64,000 nucleotides of DNA from Thiorhodovibrio litoralis (GCF_033954455.1 NZ_CP121473.1:4388501-4452500); one strand, 5' to 3'; positions 1 to 9,523 are shown, numbered from the stretch's first letter. Notes: generated from the letters alone by a model not told the origin. Translations and numbers: made by a program.

Positions 1-108
1 GAATCCGTGCGCCTGCAGCAACAGGGCCTCGGCCCCCACCGCGAGCTCGGCTGCGGCCTGTTCATCCCGCACAAAGGCATCGAGGCCGCCGGCCCGACCA
101 AAGGCTGA
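1..108 (+). CDS. cas6: Cas6 family CRISPR endoribonuclease, C-terminal end only
   Basis: The window opens inside a reading frame of 35 codons plus TGA. Its end reads LGCGLFIPHKG after a SVRLQQQGLGPHRE-like stretch. The same arrangement closes the complete Cas6 at 46262-46879 (SIHLQEAGLGGRRKMGCGVFIPWKG region), so the two are homologous at their glycine-rich C-termini. Cas6 cuts the precursor CRISPR transcript within each repeat. The rest of this copy, and any linked cas genes or array, lie outside the window to the left. The family call rests on 26 aligned residues and on internal comparison, so the exact subtype is inferred from the second copy. Confidence 0.7.
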   Translation, partial: ESVRLQQQGLGPHRELGCGLFIPHKGIEAAGPTKG

Positions 109-271
109 CGCGGCAGGCGAGGAAACCGCCACGGCCCCCAAAAAAACGGCATTATCAAAAACCGTGCTGAGAGTGACGCAACTGGCGGCATTAGAATATG
201 ATAAAAAGCTGACCGGCCGGCGACCGGCCGGCGCTTTCGCCTCCGGCAATAACGACAAGAGGATCATCGAC

Positions 272-610
272 ATGGCGATCGAGGTCAATGGCACCAGCAT
301 CGAGACAACCGACAACGGCTTTCTGGTCACTTACACCGACTGGAACGAAGATGTCGCCCGCAAGCTCGCGGAGATCGAGGGCATCGAGCTCACCGAGCAG
401 CACTGGGACGTCATCAACTACTTGCGCGACGAGTACATCAACAACAACCAGAACCAGCCGATGGAGCGCGTCCTGCTGAAAGACATGGGCAAGAAATGGG
501 GCTCCAAACCCAGCAGCAAGGACGTCTACAAACTCTTCCCCCTCGCCCCCACCAAACAGGGCACCAAGATCGCGGGCCTGCCTGCGGTCATGCGCAAAGG
601 CGGCTACTGA
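272..610 (+). CDS. DsrC/TusE-family protein lacking the C-terminal cysteines (RspA-like)
   Basis: A 112-residue protein with the DsrC fold signature: TDWNEDVARKLAEIEGIELT, then HWDVINYLRDEYINNNQ, then a KDMGKKWG and YKLFPLAPTKQG segment. ATG 272 is preceded by AAGAGGA eight bases upstream, so I prefer it over the in-frame upstream codon at 164. DsrC of sulfur oxidisers carries two cysteines on its C-terminal arm and TusE carries one. Here the arm reads KIAGLPAVMRKGGY with none. The protein therefore cannot act as a persulfide or trisulfide carrier through those residues. Cysteine-free homologues have been called RspA and are suspected to be regulatory. It lies alone between the cas6 remnant and an unrelated gene. 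Confidence 0.85.
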   Translation: MAIEVNGTSIETTDNGFLVTYTDWNEDVARKLAEIEGIELTEQHWDVINYLRDEYINNNQNQPMERVLLKDMGKKWGSKPSSKDVYKLFPLAPTKQGTKIAGLPAVMRKGGY

Positions 611-797
611 GCCCCAAACACCCGCCCGGCATCCCATCCCCGGGATTGCCGGTTGCGGGCTTGGCCTGGCCGGTTTCCGCGCCTGCTGGGAACCGCCAAC
701 CTAAGCATGAACAGTGAGCACGGATCCGTAGCCGTCATGGAATCTCACGGCTAAGGCACCGTTTTGTCTATCCAGCGCGACCACCGTCCCTGTCATC

Positions 798-1859
798 ATG
801 CCCATCCGCCTGATCAGCGCCAGCCGGCGCACTGATATTCCGGCTTTTTATGGCGACTGGTTCATGAACCGGGTGCGGGCCGGGTGGTGCGCCGTGCCCA
901 ATCCGTTCAATGCCAGGCAGGTCTCGCGAGTGGAGTTTGTGCCTGGCGAGACGGTGATCGTGTTCTGGACGCGCTGGCCGGCGCCTTTTCTGCGCCATCT
1001 CGATGAGCTGACCGAGCGCGGCTTTGCGTTTTACTTCCTCTATACCCTGGTCGATTATCCGCGCCCGCTCGAGCCTCAGGCACCACTGTGTGACAAAAGC
1101 CTGGCGGTGTTTCGGCGCCTGGCCGAGCGTATTGGCCCGGAGCGGGTGATCTGGCGCTATGACCCCATTGTGCTGAGCGCGGCCATGGATGCCGACTTCC
1201 ATCGTGAGCGCTTCGCGCGTATCGCCCAGCGCTTGCAGGGGTCAACCACGCGGGTGGTGATTAGCATCGCCAATCATTATGCCAAGCTGCGCGGGCGCCT
1301 GCGTGAACTGGCGGCAGCCCATCCCGAGCTGGCTCCGCGCCCTTTCGATGCCGGCGGGGATGGCGGGAACGGTCTTGGTGGCAAGACTGCAAGCCAGGCC
1401 AGCTCGGGCGTGGGGAGCGAGACTGCAAGCAGCGCGGGCAACGCGACTCAGAGCCAGATCGGCCGCGATGGCGCGCTGATCCAGGACCTGGCCCATCTGG
1501 CTGGTGAGCATGGTCTGGAAATTCGCGGCTGCGCGGAGGAATTCGACCTGCGTCGCTGGGGTGTGCAGCCGGGCAAGTGCATCGACGACGAGCTAATCCG
1601 CCGATTGTTCCAGCTGCCGGCGCCGACGCGCAAGGACAAAAGCCAGCGCGCGGTCTGCGGTTGTGTCGAGAGCCGCGATATCGGCATGTACGACAGCTGC
1701 CTGTTTGGCTGCGTCTATTGCTATGCCACCCGCAGTTTTGCCACTGCCCGGCACAATCATGCGCATCATGATCCGCACGCGGAATCGCTGATCGGTGACT
1801 ATCGCGCTCCACCGCCTGTCACGCGCTCCTCCGCGCCGCTCCCTTCGCCAGCGCTGTAA
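798..1859 (+). CDS. DUF1848 family protein with cysteine-rich C-terminus
   Basis: A 353-residue protein starting MPIRLISASRRTDIPAFYGDWF, the typical opening of DUF1848 proteins. The C-terminal part has CGCVESRDIGMYDSC followed by GCVYCYA, a cluster of cysteines of the CxxC kind that could bind an iron-sulfur cluster as in radical-SAM-like proteins; binding is not shown. Residues about 190-230 are a Gly/Ser/Ala-rich low-complexity stretch (GGDGGNGLGG ... ASQASSGVGSETASSAG) that looks inserted between conserved blocks. Function is unknown. It stands alone and does not form an obvious operon with its neighbours. Confidence 0.75.
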   Translation: MPIRLISASRRTDIPAFYGDWFMNRVRAGWCAVPNPFNARQVSRVEFVPGETVIVFWTRWPAPFLRHLDELTERGFAFYFLYTLVDYPRPLEPQAPLCDKSLAVFRRLAERIGPERVIWRYDPIVLSAAMDADFHRERFARIAQRLQGSTTRVVISIANHYAKLRGRLRELAAAHPELAPRPFDAGGDGGNGLGGKTASQASSGVGSETASSAGNATQSQIGRDGALIQDLAHLAGEHGLEIRGCAEEFDLRRWGVQPGKCIDDELIRRLFQLPAPTRKDKSQRAVCGCVESRDIGMYDSCLFGCVYCYATRSFATARHNHAHHDPHAESLIGDYRAPPPVTRSSAPLPSPAL

Positions 1860-1958
1860 CACAATAATCTTACAGTTATGTTAAAACTGCAGCCGTCACC
1901 CAAACCGCGCTGTAGCGCTGCTGTTTTACCAATCGACAAAGCCTCTGCACCTGACCCA

Positions 1959-2480
1959 ATGCCTCGCGAACTTCTCATCATGCGTCACGCCAAATCGGAC
2001 TGGGACGGCGCGGCGCGGCGCGATTTTGACCGGCCACTGGCCAAGCGCGGCAAGCGCGATGCGCCGCGAGTCGGCGCTTGGCTGTATCGCGAGGGGCTGG
2101 TGCCGGATTTGATTCTAAGCTCTCCGGCCGAGCGCGCGCGCGCAACAGTCATCAAGGTGTGCAAGCGCCTGGACATCAACCGCCAGGACATCCAGTGGCA
2201 AGAACAGATCTACGAGGCCGAAACCACCACCCTGCTCGAGCTACTCGGCCAATGCCCGCCGGAGTCCAGCACGGTACTGCTGGTGGGTCACAACCCTGGG
2301 CTCGAGTCGCTGCTGCGCTACCTGACAGATAATGATTTCGACCCGCCCGCTGATGGCAAGTTGCTGCCCACCGCGGCCCTCGCGCGGCTTGAGATGCCAG
2401 CAGATTGGTCGCAACTCGCGCGCGGCTGCGCCAACTTGATCTCCCTGACCCGCCCTAAGCACCTGCCCGACTCGGACTGA
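1959..2480 (+). CDS. sixA: SixA-type phosphohistidine phosphatase
   Basis: A 173-residue histidine-phosphatase-superfamily protein. The catalytic RHG-type motif is [11 protein letters not shown] near the N-terminus, and the second catalytic histidine is in [21 protein letters not shown] is the conserved phosphate-pocket region. I place the start at ATG 1959 ([12 protein letters not shown]), because the 27 residues before it carry no family sequence. SixA removes phosphate from histidines of Hpt domains in phosphorelays. Its 3' end overlaps by 26 bp the 3' end of the convergent hybrid kinase, which carries a C-terminal Hpt domain. That kinase is a plausible substrate, although convergent orientation is weak evidence. 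Confidence 0.88.
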   Translation: MPRELLIMRHAKSDWDGAARRDFDRPLAKRGKRDAPRVGAWLYREGLVPDLILSSPAERARATVIKVCKRLDINRQDIQWQEQIYEAETTTLLELLGQCPPESSTVLLVGHNPGLESLLRYLTDNDFDPPADGKLLPTAALARLEMPADWSQLARGCANLISLTRPKHLPDSD

Positions 2481-5355
2481 GCAGCTCGCGTACCGCCGCC
2501 GCCAGTCGGCTGAACTCGGCCTGCACGGCGCCCGCTAGCGCAGCATCCGCAACCCCCTCAATGCCTTGCTGCTCGATCTTGCTCAAGACAGCGGCCAGGC
2601 GCTCGGCCCCCACATTGGCTGCTGCGCCATACATGGCATGGGCAAGTCGCGCCGTCTCCTGCGGCTCGGCGCACTCGAGGGCATCGCTAAGCGCTGCGAG
2701 CTTGGGCGGTTGATCTTCAACGAAAAGCTCAAGCACCATCCGCGCGTCATCGATCTCGTCGCCGAGTCGCCCCAGCAGCCCATCCCAGTCGAGCACCGGC
2801 TCGACGCCATACTCAGGCTGTCCGCCCGAGCTGCTCGCGTGCTCTGATGTCCCTGCCGCCTGGCGCCTTTGCTGCCCATGCTCTAATTGTTCCAGTGGTG
2901 TGCTCGCGCCATCTGGAGCTTCTGCCGCCAGGGCGCTGCCTCGCTTGCCGTCGGCATGCCCGTTCAGCCCGCCGGCCGGTTCCAACCCGATGCCAAGCCA
3001 GCGACCAAGCACCTCAGCCAGATCCGCCGGTTGCAGAGGCTTGACCAAATAGTCGTTCATACCTGCGGCCAGGCAGCGCTCGCGATAGCCGTGCATGGCG
3101 TGTGCTGTCATGGCGATGATGGGCACCGCCGGCGTTCTTACGCCGTCGCGCGCGGCGCGGATGCGAGCGGTCGCCTCGAAGCCATCCATGCGCGGCATCT
3201 GCACGTCCATCAGCACCAGATCGAAACACTGCTCGCGCAACGCCGCCAGCGCCTCGACGCCGTCACCGACCGTGCGCACCTCAAACCCCAGCCGCGCGAG
3301 CTGCGCCTCGGCAATCTGCTGATTGACCCGATTGTCCTCGGCGAGCAGCACGCGCGCCGGTTGCTGGTCTCTGCCCGACGCGAGCGCAACTGGGGCAAGC
3401 GCCACCGACTCGAGCCGAGGCTCCAAGGGCGCGGCCGCCACTTCCAGCTCGGCGGTGAACCAGAAGGTGGAGCCCTCGTCGGGGCGACTGCTGACGCCGA
3501 CCTCGCCGCCCATCAGCTCCGCGAGCTGTTTGACGATGGCAAGACCCAGCCCGGTGCCGCCAAAGCGACGCGTGGTGGAGGTGTCGACCTGACTGAACTT
3601 GGCAAAGAGCGTGCCGAGCTTGTCCTCGGGGATGCCGATTCCGGTGTCGCTCACCGCCACCCGCAGTCGGACCGGCTGCCCCGGCTCCTCCGGACGCTCT
3701 GTCTGCCCTGTCTGCTCTGGCTGCTCTGGCTGCCCCGGTTGCGCAGAGCCTGGCGCTTCCGCCGCCAGCTCGATGATCACGCGCACCTCACCCTGTTCGG
3801 TGAATTTGATTGCGTTGCCGAGCAGATTGATCAGCACCTGGCGCAGCCGGCCCGGATCGCCGCGCAGATGCGAGGGCACGCGGGTGTCGATTTCCTGATG
3901 CAGCTCGAGCCCCTGGGCACGCGCGCGCGGTTCGAGAATCGCTAGCGCGCTGTGCAGCAGCTCATCGAGCGCGAAGGGCAGTGTTTCCAGGCGCAGGGCG
4001 CCGGCCTCGACCTTGGCGAAGTCGAGAAAATCGTTCACCAGCGCCAGCAGCGCGGTGCCGCAATCGCGAATGGTCTCAACCCGTTGGCACTGCTCCCGCT
4101 CCAAGGCGGACTCCAGCAGCAGGTCAGTCATGCCGATGACGCCATTGAGCGGCGTGCGGATCTCGTGGGTAACATTAGCGAGAAACTCGCTTTTCGCCCG
4201 ATTGGCGCTCTCGGCCTGCTCGGCGAGTTGCGTCACCTGCGCGATGGTGCGTTGCAGTTCGGCATAGGTGCGGGCGTTGGCGATGGCCAGTCCGCACAGA
4301 CTGGCGATGGCCAGCCCGAGGCTGAAATAGCGCGCCCGATACTGCGGAAAGGTAATGCCCCGCACCACGACCATGGCCAGTATCTGCCGAGCGTGGTCGA
4401 TGCGCAGCGCGAAGCCGTCCTGCTCGGGCAGTTCCAGACCGCGGGCATCGAGCCGCTCGAGCAGCGCCTGGAACTCGTCGGTGTCGGCTGCAGACGACGG
4501 CTGGGCATGCACTTGCGCGATACGCCCGTCATGCACCTCGATGAAACTGAGCGAACGACAGCCAAAGAGCATCTGGAACAGCTCATGGATGCGACTGATA
4601 GTGGTCGGCTCATCGGAAATGTCGGTCAGGCGCATCAGCAGGTCCAGCGCCATGGCGTGGTCTGCCACCTTGCGGTTGGCCCCGGCGAGTTCCTCGCGCA
4701 ACCGCGCCTGGGTCTGGCCATGGCGCCAGTCACCAAGCTGTTTGTCGAGAAACAGGCGCAGATAGTCGCGGCCAACAAAGCAGCGCCGCCAGGGCAGCGC
4801 CACATAGTCGGCCATCTCCGCGAGCTGCCCGGCAATGCGCTCATCGGGCGCGGTTTCAAGCCAAACCAGCACGCGCGCGGATTCCTTAAAGAAGGCCCGT
4901 GCCGTGGTCTGATCGAAGCCCCAAGCGCTCAGGTGCTCGCGCCAGTGCAGCAACCAGCCACCGCTTAACAACCAGCCACCGTCCTTAATCTCGCGCGCGA
5001 GCAGATCGGCGCCGGCAAGCATCTCAGTGCAGTGGCGCAAAGGCGCCAGTCCAGGGTTCGCCGCTTGCAGCTCAGGCATGGACGCTGTTGCTTTTGGGCC
5101 CGCGCTGGCACCAGCGCTGGCACTGGTGCTGGTCGCGCAGTCGCAAGCGCCCAGCACCAACCTGTCGGTGCAGCCATCACCATCGGCCTCGAATGCCCGC
5201 TGCGCGATCCGACAGCGCCCGGAGGGCTCCAGGCAGGATGCCGGCTCGGGGATCAGGCGCGCATCCCCGACATCCAACTCGGCCAATGCAGCATTGACGT
5301 CCGCCAAATAGTGGGCGCAGACGTGGATGCAAAGAATGGCGGGAGATGAGGTCAC
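2455..5355 (-). CDS. Hybrid sensor histidine kinase (N-terminal DUF1638-like domain, HisKA, HATPase, REC, Hpt)
   Basis: A 966-residue multidomain kinase. Residues 1-210 resemble the DUF1638 domain that accompanies corrinoid proteins (family call uncertain), and 235-375 are GAF-like. HisKA carries the phospho-acceptor His397 ([12 protein letters not shown]). HATPase runs about 500-640 ([21 protein letters not shown]). REC runs about 668-790 with Asp717 ([13 protein letters not shown]). The C-terminal Hpt ([14 protein letters not shown]) has Tyr where a Lys is usual after the His-x-x pattern. No transmembrane segment is visible, so it is probably cytoplasmic. Residues about 533-562 are a Gln/Pro/Glu-rich insert inside the ATPase domain. 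It lies 60 bp downstream of the methyltransferase gene on the same strand, so it may sense the corrinoid or methylation state. No DNA-binding output is encoded here. Confidence 0.88.
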   Translation of the reverse strand: MTSSPAILCIHVCAHYLADVNAALAELDVGDARLIPEPASCLEPSGRCRIAQRAFEADGDGCTDRLVLGACDCATSTSASAGASAGPKATASMPELQAANPGLAPLRHCTEMLAGADLLAREIKDGGWLLSGGWLLHWREHLSAWGFDQTTARAFFKESARVLVWLETAPDERIAGQLAEMADYVALPWRRCFVGRDYLRLFLDKQLGDWRHGQTQARLREELAGANRKVADHAMALDLLMRLTDISDEPTTISRIHELFQMLFGCRSLSFIEVHDGRIAQVHAQPSSAADTDEFQALLERLDARGLELPEQDGFALRIDHARQILAMVVVRGITFPQYRARYFSLGLAIASLCGLAIANARTYAELQRTIAQVTQLAEQAESANRAKSEFLANVTHEIRTPLNGVIGMTDLLLESALEREQCQRVETIRDCGTALLALVNDFLDFAKVEAGALRLETLPFALDELLHSALAILEPRARAQGLELHQEIDTRVPSHLRGDPGRLRQVLINLLGNAIKFTEQGEVRVIIELAAEAPGSAQPGQPEQPEQTGQTERPEEPGQPVRLRVAVSDTGIGIPEDKLGTLFAKFSQVDTSTTRRFGGTGLGLAIVKQLAELMGGEVGVSSRPDEGSTFWFTAELEVAAAPLEPRLESVALAPVALASGRDQQPARVLLAEDNRVNQQIAEAQLARLGFEVRTVGDGVEALAALREQCFDLVLMDVQMPRMDGFEATARIRAARDGVRTPAVPIIAMTAHAMHGYRERCLAAGMNDYLVKPLQPADLAEVLGRWLGIGLEPAGGLNGHADGKRGSALAAEAPDGASTPLEQLEHGQQRRQAAGTSEHASSSGGQPEYGVEPVLDWDGLLGRLGDEIDDARMVLELFVEDQPPKLAALSDALECAEPQETARLAHAMYGAAANVGAERLAAVLSKIEQQGIEGVADAALAGAVQAEFSRLAAAVRELLSPSRAGA

Positions 5356-5415
5356 ATCAGCACTCCTGCCGCCTGTGGTAAAGGCGTTGTTCCTTCAAGC
5401 GTCTAACTCAGCGCG

Positions 5416-6528
5416 CTAACCAGAGCCCGAGGTTTTCGATGTGACCCAGTCGAGCGGATAACGTCCCCAGCGCTCGACGGCATCGGCGATGGCGAGCAAG
5501 GTCTCCTCAGGCACCTGAAAGGGAATCTCGCCATGGTTATCGGACAGGATAAAGCCCCCGCCCGGCCCGGCGGCGGCGATGGCCTGCTTGACCGCCTGCT
5601 CGGCGGCGCTCGCGTCCCAGCGGCGCATGGCGATGCCGTTCAGGTTACCGAACAGCGTCAGGCGCCCGGCCGCGGCCTGCTTGAGTTTGCCCAAATCCTC
5701 ATCAGCGCTGACGCCGATCAACGCCGCTCCGGTCGCGGGCAGGTCGTCAATGATACGCAGACAGCGACCGGAGGCGAAGTGGGTCGCCACCGGCCCTTGA
5801 ATCTTGGCGATGGTGCGCACCGCCACCGGCTTGCCCAGACGGCGGAAATCCTCCGGCCGCGAGATGGTCTGGGAGGAGACCGGATCGAAATAGCAAATGG
5901 CCGTGGCTCCGGCCTTGATCTGCGCATTGGCCCAATCGACACAAAACGCCTCGTTGAGTGCCATCAAATGCTCAAACAGCTCAGGGTGCTCCAGCATCAG
6001 CATCAGATAACGCTCGAAGCCGAGCTGCATCACCGGCAGCGAGAAGGGCGACATCACCACACCGATAATGGGCATCTCGCCATCGCGCGCGCGCAGCCCC
6101 GCGATGGCATCGAGCACCCGCTTCAGGTCGGGTGAGTCGGCCACGCGCGGCAGCTGCAGGCGGCGAATGTCCTCGAGATTGCGCACCAAGGGACCACCAC
6201 AACTGGGCGGCCCGTCCTCAATGTAAATCACCTCCGCGCCCCAGGCCTTGGTCTCGATCGCCGCATAGAAAAAGGCGTAATAGCAGTCGTTGCGGTACTT
6301 TGCCCGCATGCGCAGCTGGCCTTCAACCACGTTGCGCGGATCAGCAAAATAGTCGTGAATCGACAGGCCCAGCTCGCGCGCCCCATGCATGGTCAGCAGC
6401 AAAAACAGCGGCACCCGATCCGGCTCGGACTGGCCGATGGTCGTCAGCACCCGTTGCAGGGAGCTCATGGTTCCGGTTCCAGTTCCGGCCTCGGTTCCTG
6501 TCATGGTCTGGCTCGTGATCTGGCTCAT
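5416..6528 (-). CDS. Uroporphyrinogen decarboxylase-like methyltransferase (MtaA/CmuA type)
   Basis: A 370-residue protein of the URO-D/methyltransferase superfamily: IGVVMSPFSLPVMQLGFERYL, a hallmark GNLNG (LTLFGNLNGIAMRR) and GGFILSDNHGEIPFQVPEET near the end. Members linked to a corrinoid protein transfer methyl groups to or from the cobalt. The gene begins with the ATGA overlap (6525-6528) of the corrinoid protein gene, which argues for translational coupling and for this start, although the first 20 residues (TGTEAGTGTGT) are low complexity. The zinc site of MtaA-like enzymes uses a His-x-Cys and a later Cys. Here the matching places read HFASGR and SDNHGE, so a canonical zinc-thiolate site is not evident. 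The methyl donor is unknown. Confidence 0.82.
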   Translation of the reverse strand: MSQITSQTMTGTEAGTGTGTMSSLQRVLTTIGQSEPDRVPLFLLLTMHGARELGLSIHDYFADPRNVVEGQLRMRAKYRNDCYYAFFYAAIETKAWGAEVIYIEDGPPSCGGPLVRNLEDIRRLQLPRVADSPDLKRVLDAIAGLRARDGEMPIIGVVMSPFSLPVMQLGFERYLMLMLEHPELFEHLMALNEAFCVDWANAQIKAGATAICYFDPVSSQTISRPEDFRRLGKPVAVRTIAKIQGPVATHFASGRCLRIIDDLPATGAALIGVSADEDLGKLKQAAAGRLTLFGNLNGIAMRRWDASAAEQAVKQAIAAAGPGGGFILSDNHGEIPFQVPEETLLAIADAVERWGRYPLDWVTSKTSGSG

Positions 6529-7193
6529 CTGGATGCCTCCTCCGCTGCGCGCACCAGGGCCAGCGCATCGGCGGCGGTGGCACCGAAGGCATCGGCACCC
6601 ACCTCATGATAGAGGTTGGGATCAAACCGAAAGGGTGCGCCACCGACCAGAATGCGGGTGCGCTGCCCGGCAGCATCGAGCGCCGCGCGCAGATTCTTCA
6701 CCCGCAGGGCCGACGGCAGCATGAGCACCGACAGCAAAAGCACCTGCACATCATCACGCACCACATGCTCGGCCAGGGTCGCAGCATCGGCGGTGCCATA
6801 ATCGCGCACCCGATAACCGCTTGCGCGCAGTACGGCACACACCATGCGCTTACCGAGCAAATGATAATCATCCAGGGTGGAAATGCCGATCCGCAGCGGC
6901 GGCTTCTCGCTCCCACCATCCGCGCCCCACTCGCTCACTTCTCCGGCCTCAACCGACTTAAACTGCGGCAGCCCGGTGATCAACTCCTCGCACAAACGCC
7001 CACTCATATACACCTGCGACAGCGAAACATCACCCCGCTCCCACTGCTCGCCAATCGACTCCAGCGCCGGCACCACCAACTCGTCGATGGGCGCGAGCGA
7101 ATTGGCAGGGTCCGCACCAGAGACCATTTTCTCGAGCGCCAAACGATCAATCGCGAGCAGCGCATCCACAAAGGCTTTGACAGGGTCGGTCAT
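6525..7193 (-). CDS. Corrinoid (B12-binding) methyltransferase partner protein
   Basis: A 222-residue protein with the two-part layout of cognate corrinoid proteins. An N-terminal helical cap runs over residues 1-90 (LAPIDELVVPALESIGEQWERGDVSLSQVYM). It is followed by a Rossmann-like B12 domain with the D-x-H-x-x-G cobalt-ligand motif (DDYHLLGK) and a later GG pair (LVGGAPF). I chose ATG 7193 because AGGAG lies just upstream and the preceding in-frame residues are not family-like. It is the first gene of the three-gene minus-strand unit with the URO-D-like methyltransferase and the hybrid kinase. It should carry the methyl group on cobalt. Confidence 0.88.
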   Translation of the reverse strand: MTDPVKAFVDALLAIDRLALEKMVSGADPANSLAPIDELVVPALESIGEQWERGDVSLSQVYMSGRLCEELITGLPQFKSVEAGEVSEWGADGGSEKPPLRIGISTLDDYHLLGKRMVCAVLRASGYRVRDYGTADAATLAEHVVRDDVQVLLLSVLMLPSALRVKNLRAALDAAGQRTRILVGGAPFRFDPNLYHEVGADAFGATAADALALVRAAEEASR

Positions 7194-7402
7194 TGCGTTG
7201 GTCTCCTGCGTGGCTTCGCGGACAAAATCATCCGCCCCCGATTCGCGGTTGATGGAAGCTGGCGTGTGGCGTCTCAAGCCTTAAAGAATCAGCTGCGAGA
7301 ATCGCAGCAGCATCTCGCCATCCGCCTTCTCGCACCCTTGTTCACCCTGGACATAGTATCGCAGCTGGGATTCGAGAATCTCCCCGAAGCACCCAACCGG
7401 CG

Positions 7403-8950
7403 TCAGTCGATCCGTTCGACATCGAAGCCCACCAGCTGCCGCTGCTGTTCGCTGAAGGCGATGCCGATCAGAAAAATCGGCTGACCAAGCGCACGGTATT
7501 TGTCGGCATAGCCCTTGTCTTTGATCTGTTGCAAGGCGCTGCCTGCAGGCGAGCGCTCGGCAACCTTGAACTCGAACAGCCAGATTTGGTGGTTGAACTT
7601 GAGCGTCAGGTCGATGCGCCCGTGATGGGTGATATCTTCGGCGATCAGCTCCAGGCCAAGCGCTGCCAGATGGCTGTAGAAGACGCTGGCCCAGTAGCCT
7701 TCGTAATGGGCAATGGGCGTGTTGTCATGCCAATGATGCGGGATGGCGGCGAACAGGCTGTGCAGATGCTCGCGCAGCGGTTCGGGGTCGCCGGCCTGGA
7801 GAATGTCGTAGAGCTGCCCGGACAGTCGGCTGGCCTGGCTGGCGTTGCCGATCAGCGCCTTGGCCAGCACGTTGTTGAGGGCGCTTTGGACTTCCAAGTT
7901 TGGGTAGGTCAGGCGGTAGCGTGCGCGGGCGCCGATGCGTTGCATCTCAGCGAAGGTGAGATAACCGGTCTGCCACAGCAGGGCTTCGGTGGCGATATGA
8001 TCGACATCGAAGCTCGACAGCAGTTCGTCATCGGCGATGGTCTGGGATAGATCGGGGGTGAAAATTCCGCGCTGCATCAGCAGGTCAATCAGCCCGGTGG
8101 GTGAGCCGGTCTCGAACCAGAACGAACGCAGCTCGCGTTCCTGAAACAACAGTAGCAGGTCGAAGGGGTTGTAAACGGCATCGCCCAGCCAGTTGTAACC
8201 GTTGTACCAGCATCGCACTTCATCGCGGTCAAGGTCTTGCCATTCGGGCGCGAAGACCTGTTGCACGTCTTCTTCGGTATAGCCGCACAGCGCCGAGTAG
8301 CCTGCCGAGACGGTGATGTCGCGCAGGTTATTCAGCCCCGAGAACAAACTTACCCGGCTGAACTTGCTTACTCCGGTGATGAAAACAAAGCGCACATCTG
8401 CTTCGCGGTCTTTGATCACGGAGTAGAGATTGCGCAGCCCGTCGCGCAACTCGCGCGCCAGCTCAGGGCAGGTCAGGTTATCAAGGATGGGCTTGTCGTA
8501 TTCATCCACCAGCACCACGGCGCGCTGGCCGCTCTTTTGGCGCGCAAGGCCAATCAGTTCGGCGAGACAGGCTTCCGGCTCTGGCTCGGTGCATTCGACA
8601 TCCAGCCGGGCCATGTTCAGACGCAACTGCTCGCCAATCTTGGTATCAAGCCGCGCGCGAGAGCGCACCACCCCGCCGCCGAAGCTTAAGCGGATAACCG
8701 GGTAGCGCACCGACCAGTCCCAGTCGGCATGAATGGCCAGCCCGCGAAACAGCGGCTCGTTGCCGGCGAACAGCTCACCGATGGTATCGATCAGCAGAGA
8801 TTTGCCGAATCGGCGCGGACGGGATAGAAAGTAAAAGCTGCCCTCGTCAATCAACCGGGCGATAAAGCCGGTTTTATCGACGTAGTAATAATCCTCCTCG
8901 CGCATCTTGGCGAAGGTCTGTATGCCAATAGGCAGTTTGCGGCGAGACAT
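7403..8950 (-). CDS. AAA-ATPase-like protein with C-terminal PD-(D/E)XK nuclease domain (DUF1703 type)
   Basis: About 515 residues. The N-terminus (LPIGIQTFAKMREEDYYYVDKTGFI) and SRPRRFGKSLLIDTI, a P-loop-like motif, are typical of the AAA-ATPase_like family. VVLVDEYDKPI is the Walker B region. The C-terminal 150 residues hold the PD-(D/E)XK_9 domain: GRIDLTLKFNHQIWLFEFKVAERSPAG gives D, then E-x-K. Such proteins are common, often multi-copy, and of unknown role. ATG 8950 is preferred over a GTG two codons upstream. It stands alone between the corrinoid unit and nikR and has no obvious link to either. Confidence 0.85.
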   Translation of the reverse strand: MSRRKLPIGIQTFAKMREEDYYYVDKTGFIARLIDEGSFYFLSRPRRFGKSLLIDTIGELFAGNEPLFRGLAIHADWDWSVRYPVIRLSFGGGVVRSRARLDTKIGEQLRLNMARLDVECTEPEPEACLAELIGLARQKSGQRAVVLVDEYDKPILDNLTCPELARELRDGLRNLYSVIKDREADVRFVFITGVSKFSRVSLFSGLNNLRDITVSAGYSALCGYTEEDVQQVFAPEWQDLDRDEVRCWYNGYNWLGDAVYNPFDLLLLFQERELRSFWFETGSPTGLIDLLMQRGIFTPDLSQTIADDELLSSFDVDHIATEALLWQTGYLTFAEMQRIGARARYRLTYPNLEVQSALNNVLAKALIGNASQASRLSGQLYDILQAGDPEPLREHLHSLFAAIPHHWHDNTPIAHYEGYWASVFYSHLAALGLELIAEDITHHGRIDLTLKFNHQIWLFEFKVAERSPAGSALQQIKDKGYADKYRALGQPIFLIGIAFSEQQRQLVGFDVERID

Positions 8951-9049
8951 GATCACGACCCTGGGGACGCTGTTGATAGAATGCGATCATCAAACAACAG
9001 TGCGAGAAAGTCGAATCTGTTCCCAAATAGAAGGGAAAGGAGGCAAAGG

Positions 9050-9523
9050 TCAGGACATGGGCTCCAGGTGCAAATGCCGCGCTGATCCCTCCGCATCCCC
9101 GTGATTGTGAGCCTGCTCGGAGGTCCTGACCGGTAGCAGGAAGAGTCTGGCATGGCGCACGCCGGTTTCGGCGCTGACCGCATCCGCGAAGGCCCGCACC
9201 CGCTGCGCCGAGCCGCGCAGCACCACGGTCTCCATGCAGTTGTCATGGTCGAGGTGCACATGCAGGGTGGAGACGGCCAGGTCGTGATGATCGTGCGAGA
9301 GCCGGGTCATACGCGCTGCCAGCTCGCGCTGGTGATGGTTGTAGACGTAGGTGAGGGTGGCGAGACAGTCGCTGGCCTCCGGCCGGGCGAGTTCCTCAGC
9401 ACCCAGGCGGTCGCGGATCAAATCCCGCAGTGCCTCGGAGCGATTGTCATAGCCGCGACTCTTGCGATAGGTCTCGAACTGCTCAGCCAGGTCGTCGTTA
9501 ACGGTGATGGTGATTCGCTGCAT
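9050..9523 (-). CDS. nikR: Nickel-responsive transcriptional regulator NikR
   Basis: 157 residues. The N-terminal ribbon-helix-helix DNA-binding domain is MQRITITVNDDLAEQFETYRKSRGYDNRSEALRDLIRDRL. The C-terminal ACT-like domain holds the nickel-site pattern HHDLAVSTLHVHLDHDNCME, with the two histidines and the cysteine of the square-planar site conserved. It represses nickel uptake genes when nickel is bound. It is divergent from cobL with 125 bp between the starts. No nickel transporter lies in the window, and I see no clear NikR palindrome in the gap, so its targets are probably elsewhere. The C-terminal 20 residues are an extension. Confidence 0.93.
   Translation of the reverse strand: MQRITITVNDDLAEQFETYRKSRGYDNRSEALRDLIRDRLGAEELARPEASDCLATLTYVYNHHQRELAARMTRLSHDHHDLAVSTLHVHLDHDNCMETVVLRGSAQRVRAFADAVSAETGVRHARLFLLPVRTSEQAHNHGDAEGSARHLHLEPMS

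Noticed and set aside
181-240. The GACCGGCCGGC repeated run as a terminator or operator upstream of the DsrC-like gene.
   Set aside because: It is a short self-complementary GC run without a T tract, and nothing links it to a regulator.
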